The notes under the pieces were generated by a model. It was given only the letters and a program-made list of their open reading frames with translations. It did no database searches and was not told where the DNA came from. From positions 1 to 64,000 of the forward strand of contig CDMY01000308.1 in the NCBI GenBank assembly GCA_001179505.1: a DNA stretch of 64,000 nt, written 5' to 3'. Source of the DNA: Vitrella brassicaformis. Taxonomy: Eukaryota > Sar > Vitrellaceae. Position 1 is the stretch's first letter. Each line of letters opens with the position of its first letter. The translations under genes were made by a program, and so were the position numbers. Positions 10,444-21,169 of this stretch are shown in pieces.

Positions 10444-12308
10444 TCAGTTAATGCCAAGCGACACCCACTGGCCCCCCTCGTCGATGCGGCCCAGCTGCTG
10501 CCACCCACCAAACTCACAGTCGTCATTGCCCAGATGAGTGTTGAAGCCCTTGTCGATGGCCCCCTCCTCTATGCCGTGTCGGGCCGCCTCGTCCAGCTGG
10601 GCCCTGTGGACCACCTCACGCAGCCCCAGCCGCCTGTGGCCACCATAATGCCCTCCGTTGACAGCGAAGCACTGCAGCGGCACCCGCACCATCTGGCCGC
10701 CCATATTGGCCATGCCGCCCACCACCTCCCTGTTGCTGCTGGCCTCGAACACAGCCGACTTGACAAAGTGCTCCGCTGCTGCCGTTACGCGACGGGCGAG
10801 TGTGCTGTTGCGGATGCCAATGCTGCCGCTGATGGCCTCACTGGCAGCGTCTTGGTCGAAGCACATGGCGGCGATCTTCCAGCCGATGGCCTCTGCCTCG
10901 TGTGGGCCATAGCCAGGGGGGGCGGGGAGGAGGGGGGCGGCGGGCGGATTGGCAGGAGTGGTGCCAGTGTGAGGGGGCTGCAGCAGGTGGGGCAGGAGGG
11001 CGGGCAGGGACTTCATGAGGAACGCCGCGAGGCCACGTTGAGGCCGCATGGCGGCATTCACCGCTGCAATCGTCGTAGTGGGCAGCTCGTTGAGCACTGT
11101 TGTGTACTGGGGCAGCACCAGCTGACGGCATTGACGCTCCTTGTCGGTGGCTGTGGGCATGCGGTCGATGTCCGCCCCGCTTCTCAGGAGTGTGCGGATG
11201 ACCGCCTCGTAGAGGGGAATCTCGCTGGTGGCTGTGTCCCTGGTGAGCTGAGGCATGGTGTCATCTTGGGAGGCCTGAACCGCCCAATCGAGCCCTGAGC
11301 CGGCGAAGACGAGCGGCGTCTTATTGGGGTCAAGCGGCATTCCTTTGTTGATCTCCGCTGGTGGCGCGTGGCGGCACAGGAAGTCGGCAACGCAGGGAGA
11401 GGGGACCCGTGCCGCCAGGTGCAGGGGCGTCCATCCGTGGCGGCCTTGTGCGGTTAGGCTGGCGCCATTGGCCACCAGCAGGTCCAGGTAGGCATCAACG
11501 AAGGCCTGGGAATATTGCCCCATCTCGCGGCAGGCCGCGTCGTGCACCAGATTGCAGCCGAGGCCGTCACCTCCTTGTTCCGTTGCGAGTGTGGCGTCGT
11601 TCTGGATGAGCCGCCGATAGATCGATAACAGCCGCCGCTCGTAGTCGAGGGGCACCCGACGGCCAATTCGGGCGGCAATGGCATCGGGCAGCGACATGAC
11701 GAAGCTATCGAAGTCGTCGACTTCTTGGCGGACAGCAGCGCCGCGCGCCAACAGGACACTGACGGCCTCATCATTGCCTCCACAGATCGCCACCCTCATC
11801 GGCCTTGAGGCAGCGTCGACCGCCAAGCCGATGTCGGCGCCGCCATCGATCTGTGACATCACAGACACAGACAACACTGGATGGGCGTCTGTAAGGTCGT
11901 GAGTCTCTGGTATCTGCTGACCAGGGCGTTGATGATGGCCGCTTCCAACTGGCGGGACGGCCATTGGGGAAGACTGATTGGATGAGCACGCCATTCGTTG
12001 TCAATCGCCCAGCGGGACGTCATGGCGATGCCGCTTAAATCATCGATAGCCAGCGACAGCAGCCGATACGCCATCCCACGTGAACAGCCCCGCGCCCGCA
12101 GCCCTGGAAGACTTTTCGCGTCGGCCCCATCGTGCTGAATCAGCTGTTTCACTTCCTGCTCGTCAGCGAAGGCCCGACAGATGATGCCGCCGCCCAGCCT
12201 TCTCGTGGCCTCGCTGGTGCCCGGGGCGTACATGACGTCAACGTCCTCCAGACGGTACCCGGTGGCATCAGGCCGCCGCTGGCCTTGTGCACCGGCAGCC
12301 ATCAGCAC
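10444..12308 (-). CDS. Ankyrin-repeat-type protein (paralogue A)
   Basis: Two exons, 12308-11922 and 11850-10444, with a 71-nt intron; the product is 597 aa. The splice joins ...INAL to IDGGADIG, matching the uninterrupted ALIEGGANVNG of the copy at 52689-54523, which supports the junction. Ankyrin-like units are visible: the N-terminal INALIDGGADIG region, LLVANGASLTAQGRHGWTPL, HLAARVPSP and VIRTLLRSGADIDRM. The C-terminal third (from GYGPHEAEAIGWKIAAMCF to WVSLGIN) is not ankyrin and is strongly conserved between the two copies, so it is probably a defined domain I cannot name. No signal peptide or membrane segment; likely a cytosolic or nuclear scaffold. It lies head-to-head with the CBM20 gene. 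Confidence 0.8.
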
Positions 12309-12589
12309 GGCGCTCTACATGCATCGCCACACGTGGCACAGGGAGTATGGGATTTCTGGCCTCTCATTCTCTCGTGTCCGCTGCCCACCTCAAGGCTGGC
12401 CTCAAGGTTGCCTCAAGGAGTGATGCAAGTCACGCAAAGCCCGCTTTGCTGTCCACCATCGCCATAACTCGTGACTGTATTGCACGCAGTGGCCATTGTG
12501 TGGAGCAATGCATCGTTTCGCAAATCTTAGCTCGCGTCGGGCGAGTGACGGTTTCACGCAATGCCCTAAGCATCCTAATTCGCGGAGCC
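12309..12589. promoter_or_regulatory. Divergent promoter region between ankyrin and CBM20 genes
   Basis: A 281-nt gap separates two outward-facing start codons (12308 minus, 12590 plus), so both promoters and 5' UTRs must lie here. Unlike the flanks it lacks CA/TG microsatellites. No motif identified; the role is inferred from position only. Confidence 0.45.
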
Positions 12590-14919
12590 ATGTGGACGAG
12601 CAGCCTTGAGGGCCTGACCTTCTTCCAGCCTCCCATCGTCCCTCCCTCGTCTCCCAACCAACACACAGACACTATTGGCACAGACACCACCCAGCCAGAT
12701 CCGCCCACCCCCTCCTCGCCGATCACCCTCAGCCACGCACGGCAGGCGCCAGCTTACGGTGGCAGTGCTCTCTCATCGGCTCCGTCCCACAATGACGCCT
12801 ACGGCTACGGCTACGGAGATCCATCGTCGTATGTGTACCGAGACGTGTCTGCGGCTTACGCGCCCACGTCGCTCGCCTCATCTGAAGTGGGCTCGCCCCG
12901 GTTCAGAGCTGCCAATGGGCAGCACACGAGAAGAGTCGTCTTTGAGGTGAGCACGAGAGGCTGGGAGGGGAAGATCTTGGGGCGGCACAGGCACGTCTCG
13001 ATGCATCTGTGTGTGCGCAGGTGGTGTGCGAGTCGACGTGGAAGGAGGGCGTCAAGGTGGTGGGGTCCATCCCTGCGTTGGGGGACTGGCAGGTCAGGGA
13101 CGGGCTGAGCCTCAAGACCGACACCGACCTCTACCCCCTGTGGGTGTCAGCACCAGTGGAGGTCAGACAACACCAGTCGCCAATCGCCGGCCAGACGAGC
13201 ACTGAGTCCATGTGCCTGCCGTCTTTCTGTGTGTGTTGATGCATCATGGGTGCTTCCAGATCCCCGTCGGCGAGAAAGTGGTGAGGGGAAAGAACCCNNN
13301 NNNNNNNNNNNNNNNNNNNNNNNNNNNNNNNNNNNNNNNNNNNNNNNNNNNNNNNNNNNNNNNNNNNNNNNNNNNNNNNNNNNNNNNNNNNNNNNNNNNN
13401 NNNNNNNNNNNNNNNNNNNNNNNNNNNNNNNNNNNNNNNNNNNNNNNNNNNNNNNNNNNNNNNNNNNNNNNNNNNNNNNNNNNNNNNNNNNNNNNNNNNN
13501 NNNNNNNNNNNNNNNNNNNNNNNNNNNNNNNNNNNNNNNNNNNNNNNNNNNNNNNNNNNNNNNNNNNNNNNNNNNNNNNNNNNNNNNNNNNNNNNNNGGG
13601 GAAAAAACCCCCCCCCCCCCCCCCCGCTGATACACACGAACATGTGATCTTCTCTGTATTCAATATGCAGGAGTACAAGTACGTCAAGTGTGCCGGCCCG
13701 ACCAGCGACCTGACCATCACGTGGGAGCGCGAGAAAGAGGGTGAGGGCAACAGGTGCATCACGCTCCCGGCGGACCAGGACGACTGCCAAAAGGAGCGGC
13801 TGCGTCGCTTCACCAAGCTGGAGCCTCTCCACGAGATGTGGGACAGCGACCAATGGCATGGCGAGATGGAGGTCGACGTCAGGGAGGACGACCGGGCGGC
13901 CGACTATGTCACCATCCACGACTCGGCCTTCAACACCAATGGGTGCGCCAGTGACTGTCTGCATGAATGACTGTCTGCATGAATTCATCAGTTGACGCCT
14001 TTCCGGATGTATGTGTGTGTGCAGTTGGGGAGAGAATGCGACGACTGAGGACATTGCTCTGGGTGTGAGCGCCAGGCTGAAGGGTGTGTGTCGCCGCTGG
14101 GCGGCGAGGCTGAGGCTCTCCGGGCTCAAAGCGCTCGATCCTGTGTCGGAGGCCATGGGACTCGACTGGTCAGCTGAGCCAACACACAACAGCACACATG
14201 GATGGATGGATGCACTTGCTCATGGACACACGTGGGGGTGGTTGGTTGTGCGTGTGTGTGGTGCTGCTCTGCAGGTTCGTTCGTCAGTTTATCATGAACC
14301 CGGCGCGTGTGGAGCCAACCATGGACCGACTCGGACAGGCACTGTAAGCCGCGCACACAAAACACAACAGAGAGAAAGCGACACCTGCCCACCCAAACAC
14401 GTCCTGTTCATCCATCTGTGTCTCCTGGCAGCACCATCTCCCACACCACGGTGCCAGACCACGCTGAGTGCGACGACGAGCAGGACGAGAAGGTCTCGCT
14501 CCTCTCCACACACGACCACTCGTCATCCTCAGCTGCCACCGACTGCCCCCCCTCCCGCCAGCCGTCACTCCTGGCCGACACCGGCCGTCAGAGACGCGAC
14601 AGGGGCAGCATCGTGTGGTGCGGCCTCGTCAGCGCGTTGGCGTCCACGAGTGAGCCGCTGCCTCTGTCCATCGCCCCTGAGGTGCTGGAGGGGAGGGCGG
14701 TGAGCGTCCCGGTGGAGCCACCACACGACTCGTATCTCGACTGCGTCGCGTGCCAGACCAAGATCGCCAAGAAACGTATGGGAAAGGAAACACAGCAACA
14801 ATGGCGTGTGCGCTATGTTGATGCGATGCGTTCGTTGTGTTGGTGTTCGTTGTCGTCGGTTGGTTGGTGCAGGTGAGGCGTTTCTTGCCCTGGAGGAGAA
14901 GGAAGGCTTCCTGCTCTAG
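12590..14919 (+). CDS. CBM20 starch-binding-domain protein
   Basis: Eight exons (12590-12946, 13021-13143, 13260-13280, 13671-13942, 14025-14168, 14275-14343, 14432-14775, 14873-14919) with consistent phases; the product is 458 aa. A Pro/Ser/Tyr-rich leader of about 120 residues precedes a CBM20 domain: VVCESTWKEGVKVVGS, ALGDW, YPLW, IPVGEKV joined to EYKYV, and WEREKEGEGNR. This is the usual order of granular-starch-binding modules. The remaining 250 residues (including LGVSARLKGVCRRW and a Ser/Asp-rich acidic stretch) match nothing I know, so no catalytic role is assigned; it may be a scaffold recruiting partners to starch. The 300-N gap falls inside the intron between exons 3 and 4, so the coding sequence seems complete. 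Confidence 0.8.
13298..13597. other. Assembly gap (300 N)
   Basis: Exactly 300 N. The left flank ends GGGGAAAGAACCC and the right flank begins GGGGAAAAAACCC followed by a long C run, so the two edges look like poor reads of the same place. It lies in an intron of the CBM20 gene. Confidence 0.95.
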
Positions 14920-17900
14920 ATGTGGGTTGCGGTGCACATGGTGTCTGTCTCATGCGGCGTTTTGCCGATGTGCTTTTCTTTCGTTTCGTTTTCATGGTCA
15001 TTTTCCCTTGTTTGTTTCCACTCATCTGCATGTCAGGCCACTTGTCCATGCGACTCTCACTCACCATCACACGCATTCTGTGACGCCGTCCACCTGCTGG
15101 TTGCTTTCACCTTGGTCGCTGCACGGTAGATGTCTGTCTCTCTCTCTGTGTGTGTGTGTGTGTGCGTGTATGTGCGAATGCATGTGGACGATTGGCTGCA
15201 CATTGAGAGTGCCCCTCCATTGCCCAGCCCCCCTCCTGCCAATTTTTCTGGTGCGATGGAAACGTGGCGGCTCTCGTGTGTACGGTGTGTACGCATCGCG
15301 TGTTGTGTGTTTCATTCACTTACTGCTGCCCTTTTCTGTGCTTTGCTGAATGAACTCATGCTGTTCCTGCTGCTGTTGCTGGTGCTGCTGTTGTCTGTGA
15401 TTTGCCTTGTGTGTGTGTGTGTGTGTGTCGTCACTGTATGCGTCAAGTTTTGCCCGTCGAGTACACGCACGGACGCGGTTGACCACGGGATGGATTGGAC
15501 ACGCTCCATGAATCCGCGTGCGTGTCTGGGTGTGGGTGTGCATAATGCTCATGTGGGTAGGGTCATGAGGCTGGTGAAAGAGAGAGAGCGCACTTTTCGA
15601 TGGCACATGTAGAGGGCGAAAGGGCATAAAACATGTTGTGGTGGCTTATTGTTCCTAGCCCTTCGGTCTGTCACGGCCAGAATGTCGAGCGCCTCGGCTT
15701 GACACTCTGAACGTGACGCATCGCAGAGACAAAGGATGATGAAACCAACACCACCTACCCAAGACAGATCAACACACGTACGTGTCTAGCGTGTGTGTGT
15801 CGATGCGTGTGCATGTGTGTGTGTGTGTGTGTGGTTTCAAGCGTCTTTCTGCCGCGCATTTTTCGCGATCATCACTCAATGGCGTGATTGGTATGTGTGT
15901 GTACGTGTAGGCGTATGGTGCGATTACAGGGAAGAAGGGACGATGCAAAACGTACGGGATGGCTGCATGCACGGCGAGGGAGGGAGTTGTTGGGTCCTTT
16001 TTGTAACTAACAGACAAGAAACATAAGAGACACGCAGATGCTGAGAGCACCTACGATTGCAATGAGGACACGTCATGAGATGAAAGAGCGAGATCTGTTG
16101 ACGCCATCTGGTACAGTAGCTTGCCGGTGTGGCACCATGCACTGGCATGCACGCAATTCGCTTTCTTGGCAAAGGGACTTTTTCTCAGCATGAAACGGAC
16201 TTCGGTGTGGGCTGGATGAATGTCATCAGATGCCTCAGATGACTCAGCGGACCCTCCTATGAGACACCAATGGGCCTTTGCTGCCTCGCGTGAGAGCGTG
16301 ACTCAACCTCGGCAAGCAAACTCGCCTATTCGGTCGCAAATCGCCGTCGAGAATGGTTCATTTTCTGACAATCAGAATGCCTCTATTTCTCCATGGAGTC
16401 ACTCTTTCATCGGTCCGCTCTTTCATGTGTCTTGCGGTCATTTCGAGCCATGAGTGGTCGGCCCGAATGGCTGATTTGAGTCTGTTTGTGAGTTGCTTGG
16501 CTTATGCGGTCCATTTTGCTTGTGATCAGAGTGATCACAGTCACCAATGGGCTGATTGCTTGACAGAAATGATTGCTTTATGTGGTGATTGCTTTGTCAC
16601 ATGAATGAGACACGCGATAAGCAACCGAGACACGATGAGAATGGGCGATGGTGGTGTGCTGTGCTCCTCTCTGATGCGGCTCTGTACTCCTCGATCACTC
16701 ACTCATACATAAACATGCGTATACGGGTGACTGCTTCACTCACTAAGGGAGGGTCGACCCACCTGCTTGCCGGGCCGGAGAATGCCACACAGGTCATTTG
16801 TTGATCGCCGCTTATGTGTTTGTGTGTGCAATGCCCTCGATCAGCGTCCAATGCGTTGGCCCACCCATGGTTCGCCGCCGGAGCCGCCCAGACACACAGC
16901 GCCGCCCCGCCGCCATCCGACCACCCGGAGCACTCGTCGATCGTCCGACAGCTCACACGGGAGCGACGGCGAATGAATGAGACACCGCACCGACCAACGA
17001 TGCCGCCAGCCATCGCACCGAGGCCATCGAGTGACGGAGGGGTGGATTGGCGGTGAGTGACGGAGGCAGTGTGTGGAGCGGTAGACGGTGGCTGGGCGTG
17101 CTGGGCGCCATTGGTTCATCGATGGTGCGTGTTGTGTTGCGCGTCCATGTGTTTTGTGTCTGTGTGCATACAGACTTTTCCTGATCCATGTGATATATCG
17201 TCTTCTATGGATTGACCGCCATACTCAGACACAGTGAGTCAGTCGGTCAGTACGCCCTCGACGCGTCCACAAGCCGTGTCCGTCGAATGCCGCCAAATAC
17301 AAAACTGAGACACATGCTGACGAATCGGTCACCATATCGATGTGGTCGCGCGCGGCATCAGGACAATGGGCGATTGGATTGGATTGACAATCGAAGCGCG
17401 TCATTTACTTGATCCATGTAATATGCATGTCTCCCCCCCCCCCCCACACACACTCGATTGCTCCCCACCCAGCACGGAAGTGTCTGAACCGAACTACGCC
17501 CCCATCGACTCAGAAGAAAGAAAAGCTGCCTGCCGTCAGAAGCCCCGACAAAACAAAAACAAGACAGTGCAGGTAGGTGGTGAGTCGCATCTTGAGGCGT
17601 ATGGATGCGTTGCCGCCCACACACCTCCACGCACACATGGCATGCAGGTCCACAGAATAGAACCCCCCTGTCCCTGTCTGTTTCCGCATCTGTCTGTCTG
17701 TCTGTCTGTCGTCGTTCCCCCCGAGAAGTCTCTTGCTTACTCGGTCCCCACTGTATGTGTGTGTATGCACCGGATGCCGACGACGTCCGTCCCCTGCCCG
17801 AGCGGGGGGAGTGAAAAAATACAGCAAATAGAAAGTGGGGAGGGGGTGTAAGCAGCATTCAGTCAGTCTGTCTGTCTGTCTGTCTTGGCCTTTATCCCTC

Positions 17901-18054
17901 GCCCTCTTGGGTCTTCCCTATGAACGTATGAATGTATGCAAACCCGTCGCCTTCCCATACACACAGGTCAGTCTGTCAGCACAAATACACATCGCACGAT
18001 ATCCCCTCCCGCTTCACTCACTCACGAGCTGCAGGACTTGTGCTTCAATCACAA
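14920..18054. other. 3.1-kb gene-poor region
   Basis: Follows the CBM20 stop codon. TG microsatellites occur near 15150, 15405-15428 and 15805-15835, a CTGTCTGT tract near 17690-17710 and a poly-C run near 17431-17442. The part from about 16200 to 16700 is lower in GC and free of CA/TG repeats, but no frame shows codon-like conservation or paired splice signals. No RNA gene recognised. Confidence 0.5.
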
Positions 18055-18979
18055 TCACGGAGCCCTCAGTCCCCTGCTCCTCGTCGCAGCTTCTTCCAGC
18101 GCTTCGACCTTCTTGATGAGCTCCTGGATCACGCTGAGCTGCGTGTAGAGGAGCTGCGTCATGTCCACAGCCGGCCGCTCATCCGGCTCGCCCTCGCTCT
18201 CTGCCTCCCCTGAAGCGACCTCGATGGAGCTGACCATGTTGGGTGCCACCTGCCCGTTCGCACACACACACAGACACACACAGACATATGTCGCGCGCAC
18301 ATAAGCTCCATCGACATGTGCTGAACGACACACACATCCGTCGAAGCACCTGCTTCACATCCGCGGCCGACAGACCCAAGACCCGCCCGGCGCTCTTGAT
18401 CTCCAGCCTCTTGATCAACTCAATGGCTGCCGACCGCTGGCCGGCGTCCTGCGCTGACATGTCCGCAGATTCGCTCGTCTCGATGTGGTACGTCCCCGCG
18501 ACCATGGATCTGCTGTGAGTGGTATCGCCGCAAGTGCACCTTTTTTCCGCAAAAACATGACCAGCGTACAGGCCATTTTCTACGAGACAATTGTCAGCCG
18601 CCATCAGGTCATCTGCACACATCACACAACATTCAGTGGACAGACGCAGACAGCAACAGACGACGGCAACGCCCGCCGCGCAGCATGGCTATTGATGATA
18701 GGATCAGGGCCCACTCACTCACCCCTGGCACAGATGTCGCCGCTTTTGATCGAATGCCCCGAATGGCAATATTCGCCGATGGAATCGGCCTTCAAGGACT
18801 GTAAGTAAGGCCAAGGAAACAAACGCACTGCCGCTGAATGAGCGAGAACAGCACAGCGATCTCACCTGGATGGACCCCTCGACTTGGAGGTCTTTGTCAA
18901 TAATTTGAGCTGGAGCTGAGTGAACGCCCGAGAAGGTGATAGCAAGGACGGCGACGAACACTCCCAAAGAAAGCGTCAT
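18055..18979 (-). CDS. Small secreted Cys-containing protein with C-terminal coiled coil
   Basis: Four exons (18979-18866, 18798-18723, 18612-18350, 18249-18055); phases fit and the product is 215 aa. It begins with a signal peptide (MTLSLGVFVAVLAITFSG, cleavage probably after VHSA). The middle contains several Cys residues (EYCHSG, DICARG, DNCLVENG, KRCTCGD) that could form disulphides, followed by a charged segment and a C-terminal heptad-like helix (LLYTQLSVIQELIKKVEAL). I do not recognise the family. Its first exon and 5' flank are duplicated in inverted orientation at about 19597-19735. Likely an extracellular or vacuolar protein. Confidence 0.72.
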
Positions 18980-19010
18980 GGTGGAGTGGAAGGCGACGGC
19001 GACAAGAAAG
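18866..19010 (-). repeat. Inverted duplication, arm 1 (signal-peptide exon plus 5' flank)
   Basis: Covers exon 1 of the secreted-protein gene and about 30 nt upstream (TGCGCCAACAGCTTTCTTG on the minus strand). Arm 2 is at 19597-19725 on the plus strand. Confidence 0.8.
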
Positions 19011-19320
19011 CTGTTGGCGCAGCGAGTGAGAATGGGGGGCAAGTGGAGGGGAGGGGAGGATGGAGGGGGAGGATGGACGGATGGATCTGTGGTTGGATCT
19101 GGGCGGCTCCGCCGCTGAAGCCTTTTAGCGCTAACGCTAAAGAGTGTACGCGGTGGGAGGTTCGTAAATTAACGCTAAGAGAACGAGGAGAGAGGTTAGT
19201 GGAGAGAGAGGTTAGTGGCCACTCACTGCATGATACGCAAATGCATGCATGGCTGGTGGTGGTGGGTTTTGACGCCGTCCATTAGCAGTAGCTGAAGCAT
19301 GCACACACAGACCCCCCGGT

Positions 19321-19400
19321 TTGTGAGCCACACACCACAGGCTCACTCATCGGTCGTCTGTGCAGCTCTTTGGCTGCCAGCCGTCGCCCGCATCGACACG
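19321..19400 (+). repeat. Second inverted pair, arm 1
   Basis: Plus strand GTGAGCCACACAC...TCGTCTGTGCA reappears in reverse complement at about 20070-20152 with roughly 80-85 percent identity by eye. It sits just upstream of the exon fragment at 19370. Confidence 0.6.
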
Positions 19401-19519
19401 TCGGAGCGTCCCGTGGGCGGCGAGGAGGGTGCGGCGAGATTCCCCGAGACAGTGAGGGTGGTGGAGCAGGTGATGGGGGACGACGCACAGGTGGTGTTCG
19501 GCGATGAGTTGGAGCTGTA
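19370..19519 (+). pseudogene. Orphan terminal-exon fragment of the 25-30 kb paralogue family
   Basis: Reads TSERPVGGEEGAARFPETV then EQVMGDDAQVVFGDELEL and a stop. This is clearly the C-terminal exon of the family at 25109-26897 and 27483-29753 (TTERPVAG..GAARFP.TVRVV). No upstream exons of that family occur nearby, so this is a stranded fragment rather than a gene. Confidence 0.75.
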
Positions 19520-19596
19520 GACTGACTGATCGGCTGGCTGGTGCATGTGTGCCCGAGTCTCTGTGTTTCTGTGTAAGCTCACCTGGTCTCTCTGCG

Positions 19597-19735
19597 CCAA
19601 CAGCTTTCTTGTCGCCGTCGCGTTCCACTCCACCATGACGCTTTCTTTGGGAGTGTTTGTCGCCGTCCTTGCCATCGCCTTCTCGGGCGTCCACTCAGCT
19701 CATATTATCAACGACAAGCTCCACACAGGCCGATT
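19597..19735 (+). pseudogene. Orphan signal-peptide exon (inverted copy of 18055-18979 gene)
   Basis: From 19636 reads MTLSLGVFVAVLAIAFSG VHSA, almost identical to exon 1 of the gene at 18979-18866 but on the opposite strand, then diverges (HIINDKLHTG). No matching downstream exons are visible, so it is probably a remnant of an inverted duplication, though a short secreted peptide cannot be excluded. Confidence 0.7.
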
Positions 19736-20069
19736 CAGTGTAGTTAGTTTGTCTGTGTGTGTGTTGATTTGCGAACGGGATGTCGTGACGACTGACTGTC
19801 TTCATCTCGAGCTCACACACACGATGTGTGTGCATTCATTCGCGCATACAAGCTGCTATCATTATGAACACCCCCGTCCCCCATCCCTACCCTGCACAGA
19901 CAGACAGACAGACAGACAGCTTAGAGTGGAAGGTCATAAACCGAGTAGAGAGACGCCCGCCTATTGCACATGTATGTATACACACAGCCATTCGGAGAGA
20001 AAAAGGGCGAGGTAATCTGCCCACACGCCACGCGCCCTTTGTTGTCTGTCTGTATATACACACCCAGCC

Positions 20070-20152
20070 AGCCGCACTCGATGGCCGCTCACTGGCAGCA
20101 GAAGAGGTGCACAGACGACTGATGAATGAGCCGGCTGTGTGTGGCTCACTCA
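20070..20152 (-). repeat. Second inverted pair, arm 2
   Basis: Reverse complement resembles 19321-19400. Together with the other inverted pair it suggests a rearranged breakpoint between 18.9 and 20.2 kb. Confidence 0.6.
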
Positions 20153-20253
20153 TCTGTCGTGAGTGCGCGACTCATTGCCAGCAGACCACCAACGTATGTA
20201 TATGCATCGATGAATAATAAGATAGTCATACCCGCCCTCCCTCCCTCCCACCC

Positions 20254-20577
20254 TTACTCCCAAGCTACTGGCCGCCTTTCATGGCGTTCTTGATGGCACT
20301 GTCGACGAGTGACGAGTGTGCGTGCCTCGTCAACATCCATCGTGCCACCCAGCTGGGCCATGAGTGATCCCCGTATCTCGCCCTCGTCCTTGCCCTCAGC
20401 CCACATCTCTGAGGCCTGGTAGTAGATGTGCTGGCGGCGGCGGATGTTGGTGTTGGTGATCCTCTGGCCTCTTGCGCCCGCCACCTCCTCCTCCTGCTGC
20501 TGCTGCTGCTGCTTGTAGAGGCGGTAGGCTTGTATGAACTGGAGGCGGGTGTACTGGGGGCCTGTGTTGGGTGCCAT
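20254..20577 (-). CDS. Small polyglutamine-containing protein, unknown
   Basis: Single-frame reading of 107 aa starting MAPNTGPQYTRLQFIQAYRLYK, followed by a Gln/Glu run (CAG tract near 20496-20515) and a charged, helical segment (RRRQHIYYQASEMWAEGKDE). The composition looks protein-like up to MDVDEAR. After that a one-base different frame reads LVDSAIKNAMKGGQ and a stop, which looks more natural than the current tail, so a small indel or unrecognised splice near 20315 is possible. Family not recognised; it could also be one exon of a longer gene. Confidence 0.45.
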   Translation of the reverse strand: MAPNTGPQYTRLQFIQAYRLYKQQQQQQEEEVAGARGQRITNTNIRRRQHIYYQASEMWAEGKDEGEIRGSLMAQLGGTMDVDEARTLVTRRQCHQERHERRPVAWE

Positions 20578-21169
20578 TGGGCCATCGATGAGGCCTCGAT
20601 GGCCATGTGTGTGTGTCTGTGTACTGTATGTACATAGAGACTCATATATATCGATGCCAACGAATCCAATACGATGGCGTTTTCATTGCCATGGAGTCAC
20701 CGTCCATCCATCCAGTGCCATGTCCAACCATCCATCCATCCCCCCGCAGTCACTCACTGCCCACATCTCAGTGAGTGAGTGAGTGAGTCAGCCAGCCTGC
20801 CTCGTGGACATACACTTCATCCATCCATGGATGCCATGTGCTGTTGTCGCGTCCAAGCTTGCCTTCTGCCCGCCCTCACTCGACCGACGACCACCGACAC
20901 ACCAGTGAGTGTATGGATGGACTCTGTGGCTGGTCGGTCGGGTGAGGGGAAAGGCAGCGGCAGGTAGCAGCAGACAGAGGGGAGGCAGGTATGTAACGCC
21001 ATAGGTATGGCCGTGAGAAAACAGACGATAGATACGTGAGGCTGCAGATAGCTAGGAAAGACACGCACATCAGCCGGACGGACGAGCATTCATCCATCCG
21101 CCAAGACGACCATGTATAAAAATTGCAGATGCTGTGTGCCTGCTGCCCCTCATCCCCTGATCTCGGCCG
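20578..21169. other. Intergenic interval
   Basis: CATC and GAGT tracts (about 20706-20725, 20770-20790) and no supported gene or RNA. Confidence 0.45.

Noticed and set aside
15120-15620. TG-rich open frames downstream of the CBM20 gene
   Set aside because: Translations are Cys/Val repeats from TG microsatellites, without conserved sequence or splice pairing.
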